A stretch of 64,000 bases of DNA from Cloeon dipterum (GCF_949628265.1 NC_088787.1:9290501-9354500), one strand, 5' to 3'. Positions 43,595 through 56,474 are shown, numbered from the stretch's first letter. Notes: a model not told the origin generated them from the sequence alone. Translations and numbers: made by a program.

Positions 43595-45903
43595 ATGGTA
43601 AAAACGAAGGGCGTGAGCAACAAAATTTTTTACTTTGCTGCAATTCTGCTGCAAAGTTTTTGCCATGGAATCGCCATTGCAATTCCGTTTGTCGTCTGTT
43701 GGTATTGCTTCAGTGACTACTCCCTCTTCTCATTTCACCCGTCGTTTTTCTCCATTGGGGTAAGTTTCTTGCAATCTACAATAAATCTGTGATTAAAAAA
43801 ATGCGTCTCCAAAATTTTATCTCTAAATGAAAATAAAATATAAAGCGATCTACAACAGAAAACAATAATATGGAGATGATGCCGCAGCCTTTTTATTTTG
43901 GAATTTAGATCCACCTCTACTAATAATGGCTCTAAAATATAATCACTTTATTTTACTTTTGATTAAGTTTATATTAACAATTCAATTTCTAATTAATGCG
44001 TTGAAGACATTGTTAAGAAATATTTGTTTGATGATCGAAAAACCAATTTTTACAATTAATTTCCTTTTGCAAAATATAAAGTTTAAAGCAATTGGGTGAT
44101 GAAAATCTATAGAAAAATATTGTAAAAAAACTCTAGGAAAGGAAACTTATGAATATTCGGTAATATATACTTACAAATTAATCCCTCAATTAAAGTTGAT
44201 TTTAGAAGAAGAACGCTCAGATAAGAAGGGTACACATTAAATATTATTTATTTGTAATTCCAATGGCATAAAAATATTTTCTTAAAATTTTTGTCAGTCA
44301 TACAAATTTTAAAGCTCTCTTATTCCATCAAATTTTTTATTAAAAGTACAATGATAACCAAAAGCAAAATTGCCTTTAAATTTCAGCATTTATAACATAA
44401 TGTTATGTTAGGAAAAGTGTTGATTGTTGGATGATAAAAGAAGAATAAATTTAGTGCTGATGAAGCATGGAAGGCACAGGAGACGTCAATGGATTTTGAT
44501 CTTAGCTACTCAATTATCGATTCATTAATTGTAAAAGTTTCTTTTGATATTTATTTTAATCCTAGCAAACAGTCAAAAAGTAAAACAACAATCATATCAT
44601 ATAATCAAGCCATGCGGGTCTATCTCACTTACTTAAGTGCTGATTGTGAGATTAACTTGTGTTGTCTCTAATAGCTTTGATTTGAACATTCTCTAAAATA
44701 AAAAATATATAAAAATGTCGAGCGTGATATCTTAGCAGATTTTGTGATCCTGTTAAGCCATTGTATTTATAGTTGTCGAACTCAACAGGACTTATATGAA
44801 TTAATTTAAGCCAAAATAAAGGGAAATTTAAAAGGGAATCCAGCTGAATCAGATCTATACAACTGTCCCCTCTATATAAAAATCAAGATTGGAAATATAT
44901 CATCGCTGTGAAAATAAGAACAACCCCTCTGTTTAAATTGACCTAAAATTACCTTAAAGATCGTCTTTGACGAAGATTCTGAGAAAACCAATCGATTCTT
45001 GAGGGTCGAATTAGGTAAAGTGGATATTTTTCCGACCAAAAAGTCCAGCGCGAAGTAAGAACTTTTTTCCCGCCAAAACAATATGAATGCGAGAAGTGTG
45101 CATGCGTCAGAGCTGGCTGGATCTGACAAAGAAGTCATTCGTACAGGCGGTCTCTCTGCAAGTGCTCAAACCAGCTCTGACGCATGCGCAGTTCTCGAAT
45201 ATACGTTCAAATTGTTTTGGCGGGAAAAAGTTCTACTTGTGCTACGCACGTCGCGCTGCACTTTTTGGTCGGAAAAATCTCCACTTTACCTAATTCAACC
45301 CTAAAGAATCGATTGGAACTTCGTCATAGACGATCTTTAATCCCTTTTTATTTAAAAATTATATATTGTATTATTTCTATCATTTTCAACGGCTTATCAA
45401 AGCTATAAAATTTTCAGTTCCTCCTGCTCTTCACGGAGGGATTCTTGCTCTTCCTGCCAGATAACGTGCTGACGAAGACCTTGGCGCGGCAGACGACCGG
45501 CAAGATCCACGGCGCCCTGCAGGCGTTGGGCTTCGCGTTCTCGGTCGCCGGCTTCGTCATCATCGTGGTGTACAAGTTCAACAACAACTTCCAGCACATC
45601 CGGTCGGCGCACTCGATCACGGGCCTGGTGGCGTTCATCCTGACCTGCCTGGCCTTCTGCGGCGGCGTGGCCACCAGGCTGAAGGTGCCGCACCTGGCCA
45701 GACTCAAGGTCGGACACAACGCCCTCGGGCTCGTCGCCTACGCTGTCGGCATTTCAGCCCTGTGCCTCGGGCTGCTCGCAAAGTTCCCCGATTACGTTGG
45801 CGACGGCTGGGTCACCTGCATGGTGGTGCTGACCGCCGTCACAGGCGCCACCATAGTTTCAAACGCTCTCTTCTCGCTGTTCAAACGCGTCAAAAACTTG
45901 TGA
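43595..45903 (+). CDS. Cytochrome b561 domain protein, CYB561D2-like
   Basis: The exons are 43595-43759 and 45418-45903, joined phase 0 at SIG|FLL, giving 216 aa (human CYB561D2 is about 222). About six hydrophobic segments span the protein. The four heme-ligand histidines of the b561 core are visible: H48 (FHPSFF), H86 (KIHGALQ), H120 (SAHSITG) and H155 (VGHNALGLV). The short length and absence of a DOMON or other domain point to the CYB561D1/D2 class. These are di-heme transmembrane reductases that move electrons from ascorbate across endomembranes to ferric iron or monodehydroascorbate. Exon 2 is GC-rich with strong codon bias compared with exon 1. The 1.66 kb intron contains family C copy 3. 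Confidence 0.87.
44958..45336. mobile_element. Foldback MITE, family C copy 3
   Basis: It lies inside the intron of the b561 gene. AGATCGTCTTTGACGAAG and CTTCGTCATAGACGATCT form the ends, with TTAA directly outside both (44,954-44,957 and 45,337-45,340). It contains the GCGCATGCG palindromes and the GTGCTACGCACGTCGCG block. The best-bounded copy of the family, ending about 80 bp before the exon 2 acceptor. Confidence 0.82.
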
Positions 45904-45931
45904 CTCACAGACTTTTATAATGACAAACTGT

Positions 45932-45963
45932 AATAAAAGATAAGTATTTATGACTCAAATAAA
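45932..45963 (+). terminator. Poly(A) signals of the b561 gene
   Basis: AATAAA at 45,932-45,937 and again at 45,958-45,963, 29 and 55 bp after the stop codon. Confidence 0.6.
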
Positions 45964-47039
45964 CTCGTAAAAGAGTTATTTCTTTAAGTGTCCCATGAAA
46001 TGACATGTGTTTATTTTTTGATGGAGTGAGATATCAACTTTATTTACAGATAGGTGTAAAATCTTAAGAACTCGTCAATGAGCTTAAGTAACGTCATTCT
46101 AAAATGTTCAGATTTAAGATTTAGTGGTGAAAATAACCGGTTTGAAGCCACGTATAGAAAAGGTACCAGCGTTTCTTTCGATTTTTAAGGTGGTATCGCT
46201 TCTATTCAAGACTTTATCTCAACACTGTGCATGTACTAAACTTACATAATGATTTCCGTTGGTTTGCTTAAAACTTGGGTCAGTCCATCCAACCGCAGTA
46301 GAAAGCATTCTAATTGCAAAATCCACAGCAGCATGCAGACATATACATATATAAGTGCCTGAAAATCGTAAGTATACGGTGACACTTTCTGCTAGCGGCT
46401 TCAAACGCAGTGAATTGTTTATTTCTAATTGCAAAATATGAGCATTGCAATATTCCATTCTTATCAAAGTGAGATGATTAAGGAAAAAGATTCCAGTAAA
46501 TATTATCGATTATATTCTCAGACTAAAAATTGAATCCATATTTGTCAACAAATTTTTAAACATAGAATCTCTAAGAAATCGTCAAGAGCATAAAATGAAA
46601 AAAAAAATGCTTATATATTATATTTTACTATGTTTAGGACTTGTTTGGGTCAATAGACTTTAATTTATTGAATTCAAAATCTGGGGCGTTTTTTATCGGT
46701 TTCTTGGTTAAAACGGTCTTTTCCAAGGCTAAAAAATATAAATTTCCATGTGATTAAAAGAAAATGGGCTCAATTTCGTATTTAAAAAAATAATTCAAAA
46801 CTAATTTTATTTTGTAAAAATGTATAAATATTCATATTTTTAATAAAGCATAAAAACAATGTTTATTATTTTTACTACTTGAAACAAACACAGCAACTGA
46901 TGTAAATAACGGCTGACTATTAAGAAATTTAGTAAAAAAGCAACACACAAGTTTCACAATCTTCTGATGGCGAATAAATGTCAATCATAAATTTGTAAAT
47001 TAATAAAAATATATTTATTTTTAATAAATTCTATCTTAA

Positions 47040-47370
47040 AGCAACTAGTTTCCTGGCTGCTGGTGAAATTAACCGAGCAGCTAACGGAAATTTCGGTTTT
47101 GCACTCGGTGAACACGTTTTTGACGGGGGAAAACGTTTGCGCTGATGTCTCAATTGGGAAGCATTTGAACTCACGCGAGTTGCCTGCTCTTTTGATGGGA
47201 GTGATTGATTTGGACGCAGAGTGCAATTAGCTCTCTCGGAGGGTAATTGCACAGAAGAGGCTGTCAGCACCTCGCTTTGAAGACGTAATAATGAAAGGGC
47301 AAACGAGGCGTAATGCTCAAAAGTCGACCGAGCGTGCCGCCAAATGCGTCCCCTCCGCACCTACGCTTTT
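47040..47370. promoter_or_regulatory. GC-richer island, candidate enhancer
   Basis: A moderately GC-rich, non-repetitive block in AT-rich surroundings. Two overlapping minus-strand frames of 81 and 109 codons are not gene-like. Confidence 0.28.
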
Positions 47371-47725
47371 GCTTTTTTTTATATCAACCGATTCAAAGGC
47401 TTATATTGGCATGTCTAATTTCCATTCATAGAATAAATATGGGTATGCTCTGACTGCGCATGTTTTTTTTTAAATTTGTCCAAAAATTTCAGGTTTCCTT
47501 TATTTCTGTTTCATAATTGGTAGATTAAAACCATATTTATATATTTATTCATGAGCTAAGTTTGTTTAAAAATAGCCAGTTGGGATATTCCTCTGTAAAA
47601 ATATACGGGAAACAAACAGCTTTTGATGTAAACTTTAAATTCCAAGCAAAAATTGTGTTTAAACTTTGTCGTTTGTTGCATACTAAAAATTATAAATAGC
47701 AAAATGAAAAAATATGTGTAATAAA

Positions 47726-48050
47726 ATGGCGCCAGTGGTCACTTTCGCCACGATTTAGACTTAATCCTGCTACTGTGCATCCTGAACTTTAAATGATGAA
47801 AATTTGTCCAGAAATTGCAGTAGAATCGTAAAAACCGTAAAAACAATTTTTTAGAATAAAAAAAGATTTGCAGTCGATTGGCTGGGCTGATTTTTATTTT
47901 CTTCGCATTTAAATAAATTATTTTGAGAGCAGAATATTGAGCAGTAGCAAAATTGAGTCCGGAATTGCAGCGGAAAAGTGCCTTAAAATCAAAAGTAACC
48001 GCTGGTGCCATCTAATAGTGGCTTGGATCGGTAAGGGCTTTCGCAACTGG
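47726..48050. mobile_element. Foldback MITE, family B copy 5 (diverged)
   Basis: It starts near AATGGCGCCAGTGGTCAC and ends TTTCGCAACTGG. It has CGATTTAGACTTAATCCTGC on the left, GCAGTAGCAAAATTGAGTCC on the right, and GGTGCCATCTAATAGTGGC near the end. The outermost left arm is lost. Confidence 0.68.
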
Positions 48051-48319
48051 TCAGAATTCTATTAATTTGATTGAAAATTCAATAATTTTAGAACAGTGTA
48101 TTCACAGATAAAATTAATTTATATTTCATTTTCAAATAAAATCTGCATTAGCATTGTTTATTTTTTATTTAATTTATAATGCATACTTAGTAACAATATT
48201 TAACTGACTCAAAAACAGTTTTTTGCGTGGTGTGTTTATTATATTTATATTAAATTTAAAAATTAAATATAATTATAACTTAAAATGATTATGCGGTTAA
48301 TTTGAACTCATTGTCAGGT

Positions 48320-48740
48320 GGGGTAGAAGGAAGAAAACCCTGGACTGTGATAATGAAATGGAGAGGTCTAAAGAGCAAAAGTGAGCTCTCGGCGCGGGGA
48401 GGCGGACACGACAGCAGGTAGGCGCGTGCCCCCGCTTATTTTCGTGTTGCGAGGTGGTTAGTGAGTGATACGATCGCGATGCCGCTAATTATCGTTAGCC
48501 TCAGCCAAGCAGAACCCAGCAGCTCGGCACGCGCCCCCCTCCCACCCCGACTGATTGTGATAGAGCATCATTTCTGCGACAACACATAATATAATATGTA
48601 TACTCGACGGTGGAGTGGAGGCGGCTCAAGATTTCTGCTACACGGAATTTAATTTTCAGCAGCAACCGCCACTTCCGGTCCGGCTAATAAATTGGCCTTT
48701 GAACCGCAAATAATGCGTGGCAGCTAAAATTGTAACGGAT
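48320..48740. promoter_or_regulatory. GC-rich island, candidate enhancer or noncoding exon
   Basis: A CpG-rich block with a good donor-like ACAGCAG|GTAGGC near 48,416, so a noncoding exon is possible. Otherwise it looks like the other islands. Confidence 0.3.
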
Positions 48741-50109
48741 CTGAAAACGCACCGTGAAAGTATCTTTACGCTGCGTTAACTTTTAATAAGAGTCTACATT
48801 TTTTAGTTTTAAACTACAACTATTTTATAAAATATTTGTTTTAAGACAATAAAAATTACTACATGTTTGCTATATCAGCAACAATTTATAGTTTTAAATT
48901 ATGTATTTTTTATTAAATTATTTCAAGTAAATGTTTGTAATTTTTATGGCTGTAAAATTAGAATACAAGATACTTAGTTTTAATATTTTTATTTAGTATA
49001 TAAACCCTGTGCAACGTTATAAAATCAATGAAATTGTAATTATTAATAAGATCATGATACTTGGGGAATTGAAGCTTAAATACTATTGTAAAATAATTAC
49101 CATTGAGACTAAGAGTTGAACACAGGAAAAACTATCACGTGATGGATGAATTTGGGTGAATTTAATTATATTAGTAAAATTAATTTTAGAATGACTTCTA
49201 CCATGCCATAAGCAGGCGAAATAAAATGAATGGAAGCCCAAAAAACTGTAACAAATAAAAAAGGGAAATAAAATAACATCACACGCTCTCATACTGCATA
49301 ACGGCTATTTCGGCGCCATAATAACTGTCCTCCAAAACAAAACTTATACCACGGTTAAGTCTTGTTGCATAGAATTTCAATTTTATAACCTCTCATTCCT
49401 TGCTGGGTACTTCAGGGTGAAATTGTTAATAAACAAATGTTAATATTTGAATTGTCGTTGCTATTTTTAATGCGGTAGCTCAAAAACGAGTAATTTTTTC
49501 TCTATTTTCCATCAAGCCAACCAAGCCAAAATGAAGTGCACAATTTTTATTTAAAAATTGAAATTTTAAGTATGATTTTTATTTGACGTTTTTCATATTT
49601 CAAGGGTGAAATTTCTGATTATTCTTGTGTAGTTTTCAAACCAATATCTTACAAGGATTTTCAAGATTTGGGACTAGCCTCCGTTGTACATGATAATAAT
49701 TTTGCTACTGGAAAATGAGAATTAATTATGGAAATACGTTCTATAAATACTTAAAAATAGTTTTACCAAATTTTACAAAGGTAAGAATTTAAAATATAAA
49801 AAGCAGTTGCATGAACCAATTAATTACAAACATTTTAATTTGAAATATAACTTACTATTCTAAAACTTTTTACATATTTTTATTTATGCAAGCAATTATC
49901 ATTTTTCTTAGTTATTAATAAAATAATTATATATCATAAATTGTTAAAAAATGTTCAAATAACGTAACCCTTTAAATTTTATTTAAAAAATTTAAAACTA
50001 TATAAATTAATATTTTTCCTCTATTATTGTTTTGATACAAAAATTTTTAATTTAATTTCATGAGGTACAAAATATATGGCTTTCAAATTAAATTTTAAAA
50101 ATGAATTAC

Positions 50110-50610
50110 TCTAGAAAACACGCGACAAACTCAAATGATGCCGCGAACAATTAGTCCAGCGGGCACTGCACCCTAAAATTGGCCTTTAATGGGCGTCGAT
50201 TCATCGGACAGGCTCATATTTCACGAGACGTGACTTTCGGTAACGATTATTAGCAATAAATTGGCCCCCTCGGCTCGCTCATGACTCGACTTAGTCAGGG
50301 TTGGAGGGAGTGGCAATGCCAATGCCAATGCAGATGACCCTTTCGCCGCCGATTATAAATAACAAGAGGAGTCATCTGCTGGTTGCGCGACATGTGCTGT
50401 TGTTTTGTTGATGCACCCCCGGCACCGACATACACACACACGCCTGGATAGATAGATAACGAGAGAGCGAGCGAAAGAGGGCCAGATGCGCTTCCTCGCA
50501 GCCGTCGTTGCCGCGTCTGCTGATTTAATTAGTCCACGCACCACTGCCCTCTGAAATTTCCCGACAATTCTTGAAACTGGAGGCGACGGCTCAATTTCCA
50601 AATCTCAAAC
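50110..50610. promoter_or_regulatory. GC-rich island, candidate enhancer
   Basis: Contains a short GCCAAT tandem (GGCAATGCCAATGCCAATGC near 50,312), a GATAGATAGATAAC run near 50,448 and GAGCGAGCGAAAGAGG. Non-coding in appearance. Confidence 0.33.
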
Positions 50611-51399
50611 AATTAGGGATATTATTTAGAACTAATTCTTTTCACAAAATTTTTAGCACAACATGTGGTCCTCAACCAGTTCTATATTACTCATCAAGTT
50701 TAAAAATTCTTAACTGGCTAAATGTACATATATTGTATTAAATGTTAAAAAAATGAGGGCAAAAAAAACTAGGTTTTAACTACGATTAATGTACCCAAAA
50801 TACAAAGAAGTGTACAAGTTGCTCTTTAGAGCGAGTAAAAAATATTGAAAAATGCCTCTTTCATTTTGAAGCGCAAATATTAAAAAAATTAAATTATTCA
50901 TTGCAACCCAACCAGAGAGACATTGCTGATTAACAATCTCATCTGATTTTCCCAAATATAAATATTTTTAATTTCGTAAAATGCTCTTATTGTCACCAAA
51001 AGCAGAAGCTTTTTATTTAAATTAAATTCATTTCCTATAATTTAAAGAAAATAAATAATCAAAGTTTTTAATTAAATAAAATAATTACAAAACTAATAAA
51101 ATCATTTAACTTATTAATTTTTAAAGAAATGTGTTTATGCTGCAATAGTTATTTGTTAAAATTAAATGTTTCATTGCTTTTCTGTTAATAATTTCATGAA
51201 AGAAATATTAAAAAATCACCATTTACTAATTGTTCAAGTTAATTTTTAATTGAAAAGAGTTAAAATTAAATATTACACAACAGTCAGCTCTGCAGAAACC
51301 TCTTACTATTTTATCTAGGACTAATTGCATGTTACCCTAACTAAAAATTTCCACAATAACTAATAAAAAAAATCGACATTTTGCAGCAGAAAGGTACAA

Positions 51400-51850
51400 T
51401 ATGCAGCGGCATTAACAAAAAGGCTTAGCGCGGCGCGAGTACAAGCTAGAAGGTGGCTGTGAAAAGAGCGTTAAGCGCTTAGTATATTATCATTTTATTT
51501 ATTATCGCGCAACAATGGTCTCGTTCGCGGCGGCGGCGGTGAGATGAAACGCAGAACCAGTGCTCCCACATTACACACATTCACGGCACTCTTCATTATT
51601 ATTATCGTCAAAGTCCGCGAAAGAGAGAGAGAGAATTTCAGCAGTTTTTCCTATACACACACGGATAATTACGCACGCCAAAATTCAAACATGATCTCGC
51701 GGCAAAAAATCTCGCGTGGTTTATAAAAGTGTGTGTGTGTGTGTGCACGACGAGAGAGACAGCGCGCAGCACTGCGCAAATTGACATAAAATTCACAGTG
51801 ACCGCGCGGCCACTGCAATTAACATTAAATGGTGTTTACTGAGAAATGAA
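51400..51850. promoter_or_regulatory. GC-rich island with GT microsatellite
   Basis: Contains GCGGCGGCGGCGG near 51,528, a GAGAGAGAGAG run near 51,623 and a GT run at about 51,729-51,744. Non-coding in appearance. Confidence 0.33.
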
Positions 51851-52036
51851 ATAGGAGTTCTCTTTTTAATTCCGTTTTGTGTCGCGCAAAATTCCTACGC
51901 AAGATTGTTTCATTGTAATAACTACTTTCTCAATTTTCAGCTTCAAGAATGGTCTGGTTTTAGGATATTTTAAAAATAATATTCAGAAAGGTTACGTAGG
52001 AAATTAGGGCTACACTTTCAAGTTAACGTTCTTAGG

Positions 52037-53020
52037 TCAAAATAATAAAATAAAGCTTAATGCTCGTTTTTTGTTCCTCAAAATAGTGGGTATATATTTA
52101 TTTTTTTAAATAATGTTTATTTTACACGCGTATCCTGTATGGATAAACTATCAAGAATATTTAAAAAAAATGCAATTTATTTCAAATATTAATAAATCTG
52201 AAAATTTAACGGGAAATTGTATTAATCTGGGAACTTGTTGCCGTTCACTTTTAAACAATAATTTTTAAAGCTCTATTCTTTTTCAAACCATAGACAAGTT
52301 CTGGCCGACAGAATAACCACCTTTTTGAGGTTCTAAATTGTATTATATTTTTTATATTTTTAATACCAGCGGGGTCCAGAATCACATTACGCGCAGACAT
52401 GGCGTCTGGTTTTTAACGGCGGGAAAGTTTCAAACGTAAAATGATATTAGCTTGGAAAATTTATCGTGAAAATATCTTCAGCACAATGAATGTTTTGTTG
52501 CTATTTCTTTAGTACCAACTGATTACCCGGGTAATTGGTAAATCCACCACTAGATGGCACATCAGGCTAATGGAAATGTAACAACATACGCGGGAATTAA
52601 AGTATTAGGTCAGCACGCCTCTTTTTCGACGCTTCTCATTGGCCGCTGGACTGTCTCCTGATTGGCCTCCATTATTTCGACGCCATATTGATTTCTGACC
52701 GGCGGGAACCAACACAGATCGCCACCTGGCCCCCGGTGGTCTAAATAATAAAATAAAACTAATTTAGCTCGCTTTGCGTTTGCACCCCTCAAAACAGTTG
52801 GGAATAGTTATTGCATAAAATTATCGAAACAAATTGCAATTTTCAGAAAAAAAATTATTCTAAATCTGAAAATTGAGCAGGAATATGTATTAATTTGGGA
52901 ACTTGTAAGCGTGAACTTTTAAACAATTCTTTTTATCCTATTTCTGGCCGTCAGAATTACCACATTATCAGATTTTAAATTGTATTATAGTACACTATTT
53001 TTTATATTTTTACAATTATT
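52037..53020 (+). repeat. Local tandem duplication, about 700-bp period
   Basis: 52,037-52,360 aligns with 52,741-53,020: AAATAATAAAATAAA, CCTCAAAA, GTATTAAT.TGGGAACTTG, TCTGGCCG.CAGAAT, AAATTGTATTATA and TTTTTTATATTTTT occur in the same order in both. The sequence between the two copies is the family A-like element at 52,367-52,738 plus a segment with CCAAT-box motifs. Confidence 0.6.
52367..52738. mobile_element. Distant hAT-like element related to family A
   Basis: The left end CAGCGGGGTCCAGAATCAC and right end CCTGGCCCCCGGTG resemble the family A termini, and GCGCAGACATGGCGTCTGG matches the family end block. The interior is different: it has two inverted CCAAT boxes and CCACTAGATGGCAC at 52,547-52,560. 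No 8-bp duplication is readable. Confidence 0.4.
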
Positions 53021-53199
53021 AATATTTCTACTCTTGATCTTCTATATCTGCGGATATGCACAAGGGGGTTGATGACCTCTCATTTTTTTGTAGCATCGAC
53101 TACAGTTGGATTAACAAATTTGCTTATTAATAATTTTTAATTATAATGGCGTTTTTTTTTATAGACCCAGAGTTAATCTCGAAATTAGATTAGCTGAAC

Positions 53200-53950
53200 T
53201 GTGGCATTAATCTGGGATAGAAAGTTTGCCACAGTTATTAAGCGACGCGACGAAGGAAATAATTTTGCTCCTTTCATCTCTTAATAAAACCCGAAACGAT
53301 TCACACGCGAGGCGAGCACCGTTAATGAAGATTTGATGATGACTAAACTCTTCTAAATCACCGCACTTTCTTCACGCCTCGACAATTATTAATCTTATTC
53401 CGTGCAACAAAGTGTAAGTTGATCGAAAAATGATTTTATACTAACAAAAATCGCAATATTAGAAAGTTTTTATTTCCAATATGAGAGGAATTCTTCAGAG
53501 GTATGCAGTTTTTTGCAAGCGGTACTCAAAGTTGTAATCATCTGCCGTGCAAAAGCGTCAAATTACACCAGCGCGGCTGCAAAGTGTGACAGTAATTCGC
53601 GCTGATTCACGTTGATTTAGGAATCGCATGCAATTACGGTTGATTTGCGCAAAAAACAATTATAATCGGAATTGATGAGTGAGTGCGCGCAATTAATCGG
53701 GCTAACCGTACAAAACCTTTTTCCCTCGAGTTTTGCCATTAAATATATTTTCTCGACGCGGATACAGATCAAAACAAGTCTGCGCGGCGAGAGGAGCAGC
53801 GAAACGACAAAAGGTTCACTCTCGGGGCGATGCGCGCGGCCGCGGCCGCGGCGGCGATTTTTCCACCGAGTCATGCCAGGCAATGATACTCGCGCCGCGC
53901 GGACCGACTTGATTTTTAATACAAAATAATAATTTCTCGCGTGCTAATGA
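53200..53950. promoter_or_regulatory. GC-rich island, candidate enhancer
   Basis: CpG-rich block with GCGCGGCCGCGGCCGCGGCG near 53,832. Opposing 85- and 88-codon frames are Arg-rich composition effects. Confidence 0.35.
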
Positions 53951-55399
53951 GGAAATAATTCACGAATGTGTTTGTGAGGCCTAAAAATAATTTGTTGAAA
54001 TTATTCGTGCTGCGTCACTATGCTCGGACGCTCAAAAGCTGACATCACTTAAATTCTACCGTGGATTTTCAGTGGCCGGCCCGTTCCCAGCACTTCTTTT
54101 TGCTGTGCCTTTTCTCTGCTCTCTTCACCGCCGTGTCCCAGACTCGCACAAAAGAGAAACAATATCGGCAGATTAAATAATTAATATTGCGTTTCAGGTA
54201 AAAATATAATTTTTGGTTTTAAAAAAGTTTTCTGTATTGTGGCAGAGAAAAATAAACACGAGTAATTTTATATTTTTATTTAGTTGCGTTATGAATAACT
54301 TTTGAATTATTTATATCTTTTAATACAAATTTTTACATGCGAAATAATTTGCAACGTTATCATTTAAAGATAACTGTAAATGAATCAATTTATCCCTTAA
54401 AACATTCGCCCCTCGCAGGAATAATTGAATAGATATTAAAATACATGACAAACTAGCTTTTCCGGCCAATGATTTTAAAATATTGGATATGCTGTAAATT
54501 CCTAAATTTGTAAGTAAACAGCTCAGCAAACGGATTGATTGATTATTTTGCAGAATATGCACGCTTAACAAAGCGACCATTAAGCTCCTCAAATCACAAT
54601 ATTCTGTTTGTGTTGGTCAAGGAATTCCTAATATAGGTATATAGAAAAATAAACATTTGTATTGCGTAGTTAATTTTTTCCAAAAATTCGGCTCACTGTG
54701 CAAAAATGGCGAAAAACTATTTTTTTGAAATACAAATTCTTTTTCGATGAATCTACGGTGAAAATTAACTTGTTTTGCTATGTCTTTCAATAATTGTTGT
54801 TCCCTGCGTGTGATTTCTCAAGATTTATACTTTTAAAAATTACACCTATGTGTTGTGGTACTCCTGAATAATTAATTTAATATTGAATTTGCTTCAGATA
54901 GGTCAGTAAACAAAACACAGTTGCGAATCGAGGATCGTGAGTAAAAACGTAAGACAAGCAATGGGAGCAGGCAATTTGTAAATAAAATATTGAACTCCGA
55001 GACGTAAATAATCTAATCATTTAGTTATAATTTTGGCACATATTTAAATGCATCAGAGTACACATTTTAATCTAATTTGCTGTTAAATCAATATATATTA
55101 TTTGAATTCCTTATACATAAGTACATTTGAATGATTATTGCAACAATCGTCTTTTTCAGATTTAATAAAAAAATTTAACTGCAAAAATTATGCCCAAAAT
55201 AATTTGATCTAATATAATTATCATATTAAAGCATGTAAAAGTTTTAATTGTTTGACAAAAAAATACAAACTAATAATTTTCACATATTTTAGTTGATTTT
55301 TTAGATTGTATCATGTGAGTTTTTTATTCTATTAGACTGATTTATATTCAAATAAATGGCTTTAAATTGCTTTCGTAATGCTATAGTTTGAAAGGTTGC

Positions 55400-56050
55400 A
55401 AGCTTGAAAAATTCAAACATGTCTTCAGCCGTAAAACTGCGGCCTTTCGTCAGGTCGCGCGAATTAATTGATTTCTGCTGATTGGCCGGTTTTGACGGCT
55501 TTGAAGCTGCCGGTGCTTTTTTGGCATTTTTCAGGATTATCTCTTATCCTGAGACTATATTTTGCTATTTTGACGCGCTCAAGACGCTTATTATTTGCGA
55601 TTTTGGCAGCTCGGTTGGGGCAACACGGTTTTAATTTTCTAAAAATTCAATGGGTTGACTAATTTCGACTCACGAGGTCTAAAACATTCGTGTCTTGGTG
55701 ATCCCTACCACCTGATCTACCCTGACGACCCTTTTCAGGGTACCCCACCCTGAGATCGGTTCCGGAACAAATTTTTGTGATTTTTTTGGCTTGCGGCCCG
55801 GCCATAAATTATACGGACTATCCGCAGAGACGTGTTAAAAATTTTTTGCCCCCACATTTCTAGATATTAGTTGCTGAAAAAATAGGAATTTTTAGAATCT
55901 CGGATTCTATCAGTCACAATTGCAAACACGACTCGACCTGCCCTGAGACGAGAGCTGAAATGTCTTGGGGTACCTATACCTTATTCCAGCTTGCGTACGC
56001 GATGCTATATGTATTAAATCTCCGGAAAAATGAATTGCTTTTCCTCTCAC
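55400..56050. other. Unexplained intermediate-GC segment
   Basis: It is different in texture from both the AT-rich background and the CpG islands. It contains ACCTGATCTACCCTGACGAC, two GGTACC sites (near 55,739 and 55,968) and CCCTGA repeats. It could be an old transposon. No copy elsewhere in the window and no coding pattern. Confidence 0.3.
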
Positions 56051-56394
56051 TGCCTCATCTGTTTCCTAAATAAACAGCGTAAACGAACAGCCATTAAAAT
56101 TGAAATTGTCATCTTTCGCCGCCGGCAGATTGTTTAAAAAAATTCATGTTTCCTTATCTCAAATTACATTTTTTAACGTTATGCTGGTTATTAATTTATT
56201 TTCAAATACATTTGACCTAGCTTGCGTATATAAATCTAATTAAGATTGTATTTTTATTCTGTCCAAAGTCCAAATTCAGCACTCCCGCCAAAAGTATAGC
56301 TCGCTTTTGGCTCTTGGCCCAATAAGCACGCGTGAATGCCAGGCCTCAGGAGTGCCAACCTATAATTTACCTCCCCTTCTGCTCTCAGGGTTTG

Positions 56395-56474
56395 TGACGT
56401 CACCGTCCGTACATTCAGTTGTGTGCCGATTTCGAGTTTAGTCAGTCGAAATAAAATTGAATAATAATTAAGGA
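56395..56474 (+). promoter_or_regulatory. Candidate promoter with CRE and initiator
   Basis: TGACGTCA at 56,395-56,402 is a perfect CRE/ATF site. ATTCAGTTGTG (TCAGT at 56,415-56,419) is a good arthropod initiator, and TATAATTT lies about 55 bp further upstream. This precedes the small-protein model at 56,475. Confidence 0.4.

Larger units (their letters stand above)
46000..56394. other. Gene-poor region downstream of the b561 gene
   Basis: More than 10 kb with no gene I can support. It contains a family-B fragment at about 46,370-46,420 (TATACGGTGACACTTTCTGC, GGCTTCAAACGCA). A possible exon-like stretch at 54,079-54,180 has an acceptor and a hydrophobic reading (HFFLLCLFSALFTAV), but no partner exon. 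The islands, MITEs and duplication are listed separately. Confidence 0.45.

Noticed and set aside
54079..54180. Exon-like stretch with TTTTCAG acceptor and hydrophobic peptide
   Set aside because: No upstream exon with an ATG and matching phase was found, and the open stretch is only 34 codons.
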